Shown piece by piece: positions 24,076 to 34,066 of a DNA stretch of 64,000 nucleotides. This DNA is from Stenogyne calaminthoides (taxonomy: Eukaryota > Streptophyta > Magnoliopsida > Lamiales > Lamiaceae), in assembly GCA_037126765.1 (NCBI GenBank), contig JBBCBC010000019.1, forward strand, positions 26,930,222-26,994,221, in the 5' to 3' direction. Numbering within the stretch: position 1 is the stretch's first letter; each line of letters starts with the position of its first letter. The translations under genes and the position numbers were made by a program. Below the pieces are notes generated by a model. That model worked only from the letters and a program-made list of their open reading frames with translations. It was not told where the DNA came from and made no database searches.

Positions 24076-24516
24076 TTTGTTAATTGAAACATGATAACAC
24101 TTTTTTTTTTGTTCATTCCTTACCAATTTGCATCCTTTAAAAACAAAAAATCACACAATTTTCAACTGACAATTTCCACCCACCATGAAATACACCCGTT
24201 GCATTGGAGACACGCTTGAAAAACAAAAATAAATGCAAATAATTTTGAGAAACAACGCTTTTTCCACATTACTTCAACTGTAAGTCTGTAAAACCAAATT
24301 CCACCCCGTCACTCACGCCACCACTCCTCTTCTGCAATCTCTTATCTCACCCACCTTCTTTCTCACACCACTTCTCCAAACTGCTTTTTTCCTCTTACAT
24401 TTTCCATTTTCAGTAACCACTTTTTCACCCCCAATTCAATTTCCTTCTCAACTAAAACCAACACCAATCTTCTCCCAGATCTGTAAATCACTACCGAATT
24501 TCAGATCTCATCATCA

Positions 24517-25008
24517 ATGGCTTCAATTTCTCAATTTCTCACTCTACCACTCTTCTTTTCTCTCCTCTTCATCGCCTCCGCCACTTCGCCGGCGCCTTCC
24601 CCTTCTCTCCCTCACCAACCGCCCGCCGACGGAGCCTCTCCCCCTCCCGCCACACCCTCACCCGCGCCAGCCCCCTCCTTCTCCTCTCCTCCGGTGCCTC
24701 CGCCGTCAGATCTCGCTCCAAAATCACATTCCCCTGCCCCAACCCCCACGGAAAACGACTATAAGTCTCCTTCTCCGGCGCCGGAAGTTTCCGGAGACAT
24801 TAACCACGTGGATCAGCCTAATGCGGGTAATATACAGACGGAGGAGAAATCCTCCGGCGGAATGAGCAGCGGACAGAAGATCGGCGTCGCGATCGGAGTT
24901 ATCGCCGGCGCGTGCGTCGTAGGCGTCGGCGCGTTGGTTTACAAGAAGCGGCGACATAATATCGAGCGCTCGCAGTACGGTTACGCCGCCAGGAGAGAGA
25001 TTCTGTAG
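24517..25008 (+). CDS. Arabinogalactan-protein-like, Pro/Ala/Ser-rich membrane-anchored cell-wall glycoprotein, 163 aa
   Basis: Residues 1-23 form a signal peptide (MASISQFLTLPLFFSLLFIA start). Residues 24-80 are dense in SPAP, PPAPS and TPSPAPAPS dipeptide motifs, which in plants are hydroxylated and O-glycosylated with arabinogalactan. Residues 94-118 are a hydrophilic spacer. A Gly/Ala/Val-rich helix at about 119-142 (QKIGVAIGVIAGACVVGVGA) spans the membrane. The tail, KKRRHNIERSQYGYAARREI, is basic and closely resembles the C-terminus of a known plant AGP-like family with a YGYAAR ending. Such proteins sit at the plasma membrane-cell wall interface. The gene is intronless and GC-rich compared with its flanks, and its start follows a C/T-rich leader. 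The family-level call is firm; the specific role is unknown. Confidence 0.88.
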   Translation: MASISQFLTLPLFFSLLFIASATSPAPSPSLPHQPPADGASPPPATPSPAPAPSFSSPPVPPPSDLAPKSHSPAPTPTENDYKSPSPAPEVSGDINHVDQPNAGNIQTEEKSSGGMSSGQKIGVAIGVIAGACVVGVGALVYKKRRHNIERSQYGYAARREIL

Positions 25009-26252
25009 GCACTATTCAATTTCGCAATCCCTAAAATCTCTCCTTGTTTTTTTTTTTTTTTCCAAATTATTGAGCATGATTTTCCGTAAATCTTGTTTTT
25101 AGATATTTTAGATTGTCTGAGTGATTATTTTGATTCTTTTCTGCTTATTAATAATCTTTTTATTGATTGACTGTGTAGCAGTACTTTATTGTGATAATAT
25201 GATATTAATAAAAATATTTTAGATTTTTGGACTAAATGAATGTTGAATATGGGATTGAAATGCTTCAAATTGATGTGCTTAATTATTGTTGGAAGCGTGA
25301 ACATGATCCACGTAATTAGCTGCAAATTCTTTATTTATTTGCTTCTAATTTAGGAATCACAGGTGGAAGATTGTATATTTTTGGCTTGTTTTATCAAATC
25401 ATAATTGAATAATTTGATTGTTACTTATTCAATTAAAATGCTGCCGTTTATTTTGATGGGGACAAAATGGTAGGTATTTGTATTGATTGGAAAATGGAAA
25501 TGAGTGTATTACAGTAGAGGGGGCCTCATAAAATCATAATGAGTGAAAAATGGAAGGACCAACAATATATTGTTTGAATATTAATGTTTGTTTTATTGCA
25601 TTTTAATGGAAGAAGCCCCCATGTGATCAAATAATGGTGGTAATTTTTCACATGGTTTATACAATCATGATATGGTCCTTGACACAATTCTCAGAATAAA
25701 TAAATGAAATACAAATTGATTATTCTTTTTTTTTATTATTGAGTAATAAATTCTACCCCTCATTACTTATTGCTCCTAGTTTTTACTTATTGTCAAACGA
25801 GATGCTATCAAACTCTACTACACTATCTTTTAAAAATTCAAAAGCTTTTAATTTTCTCATTTCTATTTTTGTGTTAGTCTGTGTGTGAATGCTGCGATAA
25901 ATTTTCAATATTATTGAAAAAATCAAAAGATATATGTATACACTTTTGTGTTTTTGAAATAATTTTATTTCGATTCATTCTTGCATAGTGTTTTTCCACC
26001 CGAATTTAATCAGTATACGAATGATAATATATTTAGTTCAAAATCAAGATAACTCCATGGCAAATATCTTTTGAAACAATAACGTGAAAGCACGAACCTA
26101 GTTATAACTATTACAAATCCAAGACTTTTCCTAAAGGAAATATCACATTGTTTCTAAGAAACAGAAATTCTCCCACAAGAATGCAAGCAAATTCAGAGAA
26201 AGTTCATGTCAAATTAACAATAAAAACAATCCTAAACGGAGAGAAATGATGA
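25009..26252. other. Intergenic spacer between convergent genes
   Basis: The AGP-like gene (+) and the B3 gene (-) converge here. The spacer is AT-rich with a T run at 25048-25061. No gene, repeat or regulatory element was recognised; both 3' UTRs presumably lie at its edges. Confidence 0.6.
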
Positions 26253-28871
26253 TCAAATGCCAACATCCACGAGACGAACGTGTATCTGAGGATCATCGCG
26301 TTCTAAAAAGAACTCACAAATGCATACGTTGTCCTTGTGGATGTCGTTCACATTGCAGAGACTACTCCATCCTCTGCTACAAACCACTCGCCCGTCTCTC
26401 CATTGTTTCACCCTCGTCTCCCATCTTCTCCCTCTCTCGTCCACTAGGGACAATGCAACTGGAAGTTCGAGTTTATAATCCTTTATCACTTCGTTTGGTA
26501 TCCTCTGCATTCGACCATAACAATAATTAACTAATACTACAAATGCATGTATAATTAGTACTAGATCAAATTCATTTATTGATATAAGAAAGAAAGGAGG
26601 ATAGATTTTGTTACCAACTCGTGCCTCCGTGGTCTTGAACTAGACACGAAAAATGGACGATTCTGGGGTCGTGTGGCCATTCCTTTGCTAAATATCTCGA
26701 CACCGTAGTAATCGTGTTTCTTCTTGTAATCTTGACGTTTGCTTGCATTTCTACTTGTACCTGATTAAGAATCTTGTCCAAATTACAGAAGCTGCAACTC
26801 TCAAGATCATAACAATTCATTCAACATCTTTTCTAATGCAATAACAATAATGATCATACAATTTGAGATGTGAATCAACATTTACAACTACGATTCTCTA
26901 ACAAATGCATACTTTAGCTCTTAATTAGTACCAAAACTCTCACTATAAATTTCAGGATAAATGCAACATATTATACGTATGATGCGATAAAGGTTGTTTA
27001 TCTACCTGTATCATCCACGCGACGAACAAGAATACAAGGTGGATCTTGTTCTAATCTGAGTTCACAAATGCACGCGTCGCCTTGGTTTATGTTGTTTACT
27101 TCGTAGAGGCCTCCCCATCCTCCGTTGCAACACACTCGCCCGTTTTGCCATTGTTTAACCTCCGTCCTCCATTTGTTTCCTCGAACATCAACCAAGAACA
27201 ACCTCTTTGGAATTTTCAGTTTATAATCCACAATCACCTTCTTAGGAATAAACTGCAAACCAATAAAAGTTACATCACTTTTATAGCTAATTAGGTAAAA
27301 GAAATTTAATCAACATGAAAATTGTGCATATGTATAGAAAAAAAAATGGATTTTATTACCAGCTCATTCCTCCTTGATATTCTTGACCTTATGACAAAAG
27401 AAGGACGATTGATGGGTCGCGAGCCGCCCACTCTTGACTTGAAGATATCACTCTTCTTCGACATGCTTTCTTCTGCTTCTGGCACATCATCGTAGTCGTC
27501 TCTGTTTAACTCCTCTTCAAAAAATTTAGCTCGTCTCTTTTCACGAGCATTTTCTTCCTCTTCTCGCTCATCATCACCATCATCATCGTCGTAATAAGGA
27601 TCATCACTATCACTATCGTCATAATCACGAACATCATCATTGTCGTCATAATCATCATCTTTGTTCAAGTCCTTTTCGAACTCATTATCATTTATCTCCT
27701 CAAATCCACACTCCTCTTTAATTCTAAAATTTTGAGCTCCTCTCTTTTCACAACCATTTTCTCCTAAAACTTTGAAGTCAAATACAAAAGTAGAACCTCC
27801 CTTATATTCGAAGAACATATTGTTTAGTGGCTTCAAACGATTTTCGTTATAAAAATGAGGCCAACCCTCCTTAAAACTCCATTCGTCTCCATTGATGTCC
27901 ACCTTCACTGGCCAAATATTTCCGTATCGATCTCTAAGGATGACTCTGTTTGTTGAAGGCATTTGTGAAATCACTGCAGGAGAAATTACCTACAAAAAAA
28001 TGAAATTCAGATCAAGATATAAAGTATGTATGCATGCAAGTAGTTAGGTAGATGAGATCAAATTGAATAAGAAAATGGCATCTCTCATTGCATGAATATT
28101 ATGATTATCAATTTTCTGTAGAATCAGATAATTTAATAAAGTAAAATAATACATACAAACGAAAAGGAAAATAGCAGTATTGTAGATACAAAATTTAAGT
28201 TACTTGAGAGAAATAAACTTATTATGTACGGTCAAAGTTGTAGTACCTAACCTTATTCTCATCTTAAATAATCTAGAAGCTGTGGTGTATTATCAAAGAG
28301 AAAGAGTAACACTTGGGTGCACAACTATTACTATTCAATGAAAACAACTAATACTGTTCTAAAACAACAACTAAATAACCAAACAAAACCTTACTACTTA
28401 CTAGGCAAACCAAATCAAAGCCTAAAAAGTTGAATATTGGACAATGGGCCATGTTAAAATACATACCCAAACAAATAAAAATTTGGGCCCAATTGCGTTA
28501 TGGCCCAATCTTCAGCATGTAAACTGACTCAAGACTTTTCCGGCGAACTGACCAACAAGACGTCAGAACGCCGCCGCTGGCCCGCCGGAAAATGCCCAGA
28601 AAAGTTGAAATTAAAATCATAAAGCCCGTTTGACGAATCTGACCGAATAATCTTAATCTAGAGCTCAAGAAGCTAAGCAACAGTCAGAGATCTACATTAA
28701 TTATAATGTCTAAAGAAAGGTAAATAATTTAATTATCACTCAAAAAACAGAGGTCTTGATTCTTTAGGAGAAGAGAGGTACCATTTTTTGAGAAGAAGAA
28801 GTTGATATGCAAATAAAGAACCTTAACCCAGAATTCATCTTCGGTTCCACAACCCCTTTTCGCCTCTGCAT
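26253..28871 (-). CDS. B3-domain transcription factor with three B3 domains (REM-like), five exons
   Basis: Exons 28871-28782, 27989-27360, 27252-27006, 26760-26615 and 26504-26253 join in phase to 454 residues. B3 domain 1 (about residues 16-110) spans exons 1-2, with VILRDRYGNIWPVKV and EGWPHFYNEN. A strongly acidic Asp/Glu linker (about 125-185) follows. B3 domain 2 is exon 3 (IPKKVIVDYKLKIPKRLFLV, GRVCCNGGWGGLYEVNNI). B3 domain 3 is exon 5 (RIPNEVIKDYKLELP, GRVVCSRGWSSLCNVNDI). Linker exon 4 ends RPQNRPFFV..RRHEL, matching the end of exon 2 (RPINRPSFV..RRNEL), so exons 4-5 duplicate the 2-3 junction. B3 domains bind DNA in the nucleus; REM proteins usually carry several. All splice sites are GT..AG. 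The start is uncertain: ATG at 28838-28836, or an extra 5' exon beginning MEKT at about 28931, are alternatives. Confidence 0.9.
28305..28375 (-). repeat. CAGTATTAGT repeat in B3 intron 1
   Basis: On the minus strand this reads CAGTATTAGTTGTTTTCATT, then GAATAGTAATAGTTGTGCAC and CAAGTGTTACTC. It matches the order of motifs in aquaporin intron 1, including the GTGCACACAAGTGTTACTC-type end. It lies within intron 27990-28781. Confidence 0.65.
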
Positions 28872-29613
28872 ACAAAAAACAGAGAAATATAAAATACAAA
28901 ATCGAAAGGAACTTTTTAGTGAAAAAATACAGTTTTCTCCATGGATGAAAAGGAATAAAGGTTTAGAAGAGTGAATAAGAGAAATATGTTTCGGGGTTAA
29001 GATGTGGTGAAAGTGGAAGCATGCAGAAAAAAGATGGTATGCATATTAGGGTAACACAGTTTTCATGTTACCATTTTGGGAAGGGGAGTGTATGTATGTG
29101 ATGTAATAATTGGGGGGTGAAAATTAAATCGAGCGATTCGATATTCGATGTGAGATTGTTCGGTAAAAGCTTCATTTGATCTCGGTTCGACTTATATATT
29201 GAACGAGTTTGAACACGAATTTATGTTCGTATAGTGTGTTGGAAAATTTGGTTTTGACTGAATTTTAATTAAATATTAAGTGACATTTAATAATTTATTT
29301 TGTGAAAATGAATTTAGTGGGTTTTGAATTCTCAAAATCAAATTTGGTTGAATGAAAAAAATAATGTCATTTAATACACCCCCCTTCCCAAAATGAATAC
29401 ATTAATGAATGTATTTATTAATGAATGTATTAATTAATGTATTTATAAATACATTAATGAATGTATTTATTATGGTAAAAATGATAAATTGTGACTTATG
29501 GACATAAAATGTCGTGTCTTTTGGTTAAAAAGATTTTAGGAAAATTGACTCATTCATTTTGACGAATAGTTATCTATTTTTAAAGGTTGCGACTTTTAGA
29601 AAAATGAAGGTTA
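28872..29613. other. Upstream region of the B3 gene
   Basis: This presumably contains the B3 promoter. From 28970 to 29110 it is similar to 61010-61095 (GATGTGGT.AAGTG, ATGCAG.AAAAAGATGGTA, TTACCATTTTGG). From 29385 to 29475 there are several tandem TACATTAATGAATGTATTTA units. No TATA box is clear. Confidence 0.55.
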
Positions 29614-29618
29614 TGATG
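29614..29618. repeat. Left target-site duplication of the outer copia element (TGATG)
   Basis: TGATG immediately precedes the 5' LTR (TGTTGAGG..). The same five bases directly follow the far LTR at 58058-58062, identifying the two as the ends of a single 28.4-kb insertion. Confidence 0.9.
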
Positions 29619-31435
29619 TGTTGAGGTTATACTGTAAAGTATGTTTTACTTTGTATAACTAGACTGAATTTCTGTCTTATTTGCTGAAATAAATTATTTA
29701 TCACTGATGCTCTAAATATCATTGAATGTTACATATATTTACTGCATAACTGTTCAATAAATAAAACGTGTTACATTGTAGTTAATTTAGTGATACCAGA
29801 TCACATAAGATTAAATTAACAGTCCCTTGTAACTAAAAAGTATATAATTCACAACCCAGATGGAAATGAACAATCCATCGTGAAAGATTGAAGTGTAAGA
29901 CTCAGATTGACTTGTCTTGACCAAGAGATTGCACTAGTGCATTATGATGCACTGAATATGACCTACAGGAGGATAAATTCTTTAGTACTGAATATGGAAG
30001 AATTAGACCTCAATAGTTCATTATTTCTTAATTTTTGTCTCTTAAATAGGATCGTGTGTAATTAATAACCATTGCTTTGACTTATATTGGAAAGAGAATC
30101 AATGAGATTCAATACCTTATATCTTGGGCAATGTTATTGGTTACAAGACGATTGCTAAGATTTAATACGGTGAAACGTGTGCAAGTACGTCTTGTTTAAT
30201 TTGTCCCCTTGGGAGACTCAGAAGTTTTATCATACCAAATCTTAAAAGTGGAATTAGTTTTCGGTATGGATAATAATGTTGAATCGTTCCTTGACCAAGA
30301 AAAAAGATGTTAATTAAAATGAAGCTATTTCGATGGCCTAAATTAATTAATGGACTGGATAATCTTAAACACGGAAATAATAACCGGAGGTTAAGATGGA
30401 TAGTGCAATATTAATTATGTAGTGAGATTAATTAATATTTTTGGGCTTGAATAATATTGTGGCTTAATATTGGAACTTCAAGGTCCATTGGAAGGTCCAA
30501 TCTTAAATCTCCTAAAGGCCCCTCAAGTAGCCCAAACATAAAGTCCAATAACCTAAAAAGGGTGTTTAAAATAAAATAAAATATTATTGCCAATTTTTCC
30601 TATTTTTCTCGAAAATAGATAAATAAAAGAGGGAGAAAGATTTTCTTTAAATTTTGTTATGGAATGAGGATAAGTATTCTTGGAATACAAGTTTATCTCA
30701 TTAAATTCAAGAAATCTCCCACTTGGCAATTTATCTTGTAATTTTCGAAAATAAGGAAGGAAAAATTTTCTTGATTTTCTTGAAAAGATATTATGGAAGA
30801 TATGTATTCTTGGAATACAAGAATATCTCATAAATTCAAGAAGATCCCAATCTTGAAAATCTTAGCCTTATTTTCAAAAAATTCCATAAATTAAGGAGGT
30901 GGATTTTTTGTGGAATATTTTAAATATGGAGAAAATAATATATGAGATATATTCAAGATTTCTTGGAGATCAAGAAAAAGATTTTCCCATCTTATTCATA
31001 CACAAAAAATCTGCCACCCTCTCTATTATAAATAGAGGATGAATTTTTCATCCCCAAGTAATTCCATGTGTTGGAAAAATTAGAAATCCACAAAGGTGGT
31101 GCAATATAATTTTATTTTTCCTTTTGTTAATTGTTCACGAGCATCCTACCACCGGATTGTTGGACAAGGACGATGGAATACTTGAGAAGGCCTTTTTGGT
31201 GTGTTCGTGTGAACGAGATTCATCTTCTCAACGGTTGTCACTCCGAGAGGTTAGTTCACGTAAACTCCTAGCAATTCCGCATGCGTAGGATTTATGTGAC
31301 GAATTTGTATGCATGATTTGTTGTTGAATTATTATTTAAATTAATAGGATTAATTCATGCTAGAAATAATTGTTAGAATTAAATTTGTATTTAAATATTC
31401 ATCCCGAATAGATCTGGGCAATTAATTCCCCAACA
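29619..31435 (+). repeat. 5' LTR of the outer copia element (1817 bp)
   Basis: The LTR starts TGTTGAGG and ends CCCCAACA, with TG..CA termini. It is the partner of 56216-58057 (1842 bp) and is about 25 bp shorter through small deletions; one is in the segment that follows CGGTTA near 30390. It ends two bases before the primer-binding site. Confidence 0.93.
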
Positions 31436-31437
31436 AC

Positions 31438-31450
31438 TGGTATCAGAGCC
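31438..31450 (+). promoter_or_regulatory. Primer-binding site of the outer copia element
   Basis: TGGTATCAGAGCC is complementary to the 3' end of plant initiator methionine tRNA, the usual primer for minus-strand DNA synthesis in plant copia elements. It lies two bases (AC) after the LTR. Confidence 0.92.
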
Positions 31451-32778
31451 TCGGTTTCGGGCTCTGAATTTTAGATTGTACTTTAATTCGTTGTTCATTA
31501 AATTTGAAATTGGATAGTAGAATTGCTAGATCTTTTTTGCAGGTATCCAAGTGTCATGTTATTTGATGAATGTTTATTTATTTATGCATATAAATTGTGG
31601 TTTTTAATTCGATTCGTTCGAATTCGTTTTGCCTCGTGAGAAAATTCACGAGTAGATTAGGATTTATTTGATTTGATCAATGTAATAGACTAGTCTAGAT
31701 CTATCTTTATTTATTTTTTGTAAATAAATTGTAACCGTATCTGGGACAAAGACGAAGAATTAAAGAAGGGCGACTAAGTGCCCGGACGTACGCGAGCCAA
31801 AGAACAAGGTGCTAGGCGGTCACGTACGGGGCTGGCCGAGATATGCTCGGCGCACACGGGCGCAAGCCAGTGTGTGGCCGAAGTTAAACAAAAAACTTGG
31901 CGTCGAGGCGCGTGGTAGGCGCTTTGTCTTGCGCGAGGAGACGACATCGGATGCGGGGGGGTCAGGCGACGCCAAGACGGGCGAAGGCCGAGGTCGCCGA
32001 GGGGCATGGGCGAGTGCGGGCGCAGCGTCGGATACGCCCTGTACCGCCGCCGAGAGCCGCCGAGCGATGGGATGGTCGGGATGGTCGATTGGACCGACGC
32101 GCACGCGAATACGTGTTCCGGGCCGTGAGCTACCCAATGCCAAACGTTGCTTTGGACCTAGACGGAGGACGTTTTAAAGAAAATATTGCGGTCGAGTGGG
32201 AGCTCTTCGAGACGAACGATGAAGGCTATGAAGACGATTTCTCAAGATCAAGACATGACAAAAATTAACTACAATGTAACACGTACTATTTATTGAACAG
32301 TTATGTAGTAAATATATGTAACATTCAATGATATTTAAAGCATCAGTGATAAAAAATTTATTTCAGCAAATAAGACATAAATTCAGTCTGGTTATACAAA
32401 GTAAACGCATACTTTCCAGTATAACCCCAACACCCACGAGACTCGTTCAAAACGAAATAATAATTTTGTATTTAATCATGGTTATTACTTAGGTATAAAA
32501 TTGATATGCATATACTTCCCCGAAGTCTCTGTCAATTTTATATTGGTCAAGTGGGAGCCAACTATTAATCTGGACATTAAAGGTTTGTAACTGTATTCTT
32601 GTTTGAAACCTGCTTGAATGTGTTTAAATAATGACCCACCTTTCGTGACTTATTTAAGCTGTTTTGAGATGTTGGCTGATGCATGTTCATATTTTTTTAA
32701 GATTTTAATATGATACATGTGATCGAATTATGTGATAATTTTGTGCTTATGCAAAATAGTTATTTATTTCAGTTCAGC
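31451..32778 (+). other. Untranslated leader of the outer copia element, with GC-rich block and rearrangement
   Basis: A GC-rich segment (about 31770-32230) has overlapping open frames on both strands but no coding family resemblance. A counterpart lies in the nested copia element at 51560-52030 (reverse). Relative to that copy, several hundred bases are missing after about 32260 and are replaced by a reversed LTR tip (32262-32432). From 32433 the two leaders align again up to gag. Confidence 0.65.
32262..32432 (-). repeat. Inverted LTR tip embedded in the copia leader
   Basis: On the minus strand this is the first ~170 bp of the same LTR, beginning exactly at TGTTGGGG (32432) and running to the ACATTGTAGTTAATTT segment. 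It joins directly to leader sequence (CCCACGAGACTCGTTC) with no polypurine tract or primer-binding site, so it is a fragment and not a further element. Confidence 0.8.
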
Positions 32779-33003
32779 ATGTGACAACCTTTTGATCCAC
32801 TGAAATATACACTCAAAGAACATCAACTTTCTGGTGAAAACTATGAAACTTGAAAACGAAATATGAAATTAGTCCTCACTGCACAACAGCAACACTATTG
32901 GGTTCGGCGTACCCAAGCCTGACAAGCCAACAAAAGGATCAACGAATGCAGAGAGATTTCAGTATGATGACTGGGAGCATTCCAACGAGCCTATGAAATG
33001 TAT
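32779..33003 (+). pseudogene. Outer copia gag, 5' fragment
   Basis: The fragment matches the start of the nested copy's gag (SGENY.. near residue 20). Its second codon is a stop (ATG TGA), and further stops follow, so translation from this start is impossible. It is cut off by the gypsy insertion at 33004, and the remainder resumes at 43293. Intact gag would form the virus-like particle. Confidence 0.8.
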
Positions 33004-33607
33004 TGTTGTGGCCTAGATTTTACGTCTAGGGCAACGTGATATTATTGAATGGGATCAATTAAATAACAAAGAACACACATGAAATATACGCAGATTTGGT
33101 AACCCATTTCACCTTTTGAAGAAGGCTACGTCTGGGGGCGCCCAAGCCAGGAGTATTTTATTATATTTTCTGCCTAAGAGTACTAAGATTTTGTCCCTTT
33201 ACAATGAGTGATACAAGTCGTATTTATAGAGCAGAAATTAGGGTACACTCCCCCGTGGGCTTCCTTCAATGGGCTTGCCAAGCACCCAACCGCCAGAGCT
33301 AGGGTTTTATCGGTTAATCACGTGGTTCCCTCGTCTGGATACACTTGCCTTGCTTACCCCGCGATATCCGCGCTTTCAGTTATCCGTATCTTTGCTATAA
33401 ATAGCCATCTGAGGTCGCTTCCGACTTGTGGTCTTTCCCAAGGTCGGAAGCGACCTTCTTTTTCCTTCTAGAAGTGACCTCCTTCAGCCTCTAAGTCGTT
33501 GTGCGACCTTCTTTATCTTTGAGGAAGTCGCTCTGCAGCCTCCCTATTCCTACCGAAGTCGCTCTACCCGATCTCCTCATTGAGTAGGATTATTCCATGG
33601 TACAACA
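33004..33607 (-). repeat. 3' LTR of the gypsy element
   Basis: This is the partner of 42678-43287, with TG..CA ends. It contains repeated GGTCGC/GCGACC motifs (33412-33560) and, on the plus strand, CTATAAATAGCC at about 33395, which could act as a TATA box reading into the element. Confidence 0.92.
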
Positions 33608-33609
33608 AT

Positions 33610-33620
33610 TGCCCCTCAAG
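33610..33620 (-). promoter_or_regulatory. Polypurine tract of the gypsy element
   Basis: On the minus strand TTGAGGGGCAA lies just upstream of the 3' LTR, the expected position for the primer of plus-strand DNA synthesis. Confidence 0.7.
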
Positions 33621-33919
33621 TCGAGGTCGCGTGCTTGCATCGGGATCTAGACTTGATTTGTAGCTTGATCGACTTGGGGAGATTCAACGTCGGAAGCACT
33701 CCCGAGGCGCCTGGTTAATCGTGGGAAAGTGGACCGTTGCGCCGATTTGTGAGAGATTCGATGGATTTGCCATGATGATATTGCAGGCGGATGAGGTCAT
33801 GCACCGCAGGCCCTTCCAATCGGTGAGTGTGGTGTAGGTTACACGCGACATGCGCGACTTCGCTTCTTTGAGACGGGTCCGACTTATGTCTTTATTGAAT
33901 TTTGACCCCTGTTTACTTC

Positions 33920-33928
33920 TATAAAAAG
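33920..33928 (+). promoter_or_regulatory. TATA box facing the antisense ORF
   Basis: TATAAAAAG lies on the plus strand, opposite to gag-pol transcription, about 147 bp before ATG 34067. A pyrimidine-rich leader follows. It suggests a dedicated promoter for the antisense frame; this is inferred from motif and position. Confidence 0.55.
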
Positions 33929-34066
33929 AGCTAGGGCTACACGCCAGTTGCCATTTCTCCTTCTGTGTGCAGCTCCAACTTTCTTTCGAACCTAAGCTTC
34001 TACCTTTCCGGTGAGACTCCGACGAGGTTCATTCAGGTAAACCCCCCATTTTTCCACTCTTCTTCT

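Larger units (their letters stand above)
21166..24516. other. Intergenic region, AT-rich, no supportable gene
   Basis: No conserved reading frame is seen. Contents are a cluster of GAACATGTTC palindromes (22740-22955), a G/C-richer block at 23150-23350 with frames open on both strands but no family resemblance, and a half-copy of the GTGCACC MITE at 23950-24075. The last 250 bp before 24517 is C/T-rich and is the likely promoter and leader of the next gene. Confidence 0.5.

Noticed and set aside
31774..32268. Several overlapping 77-123-codon frames on both strands in GC-rich DNA
   Set aside because: This lies between the copia primer-binding site and gag. The homologous block in the nested copy does not preserve the frames, so it is an untranslated leader.
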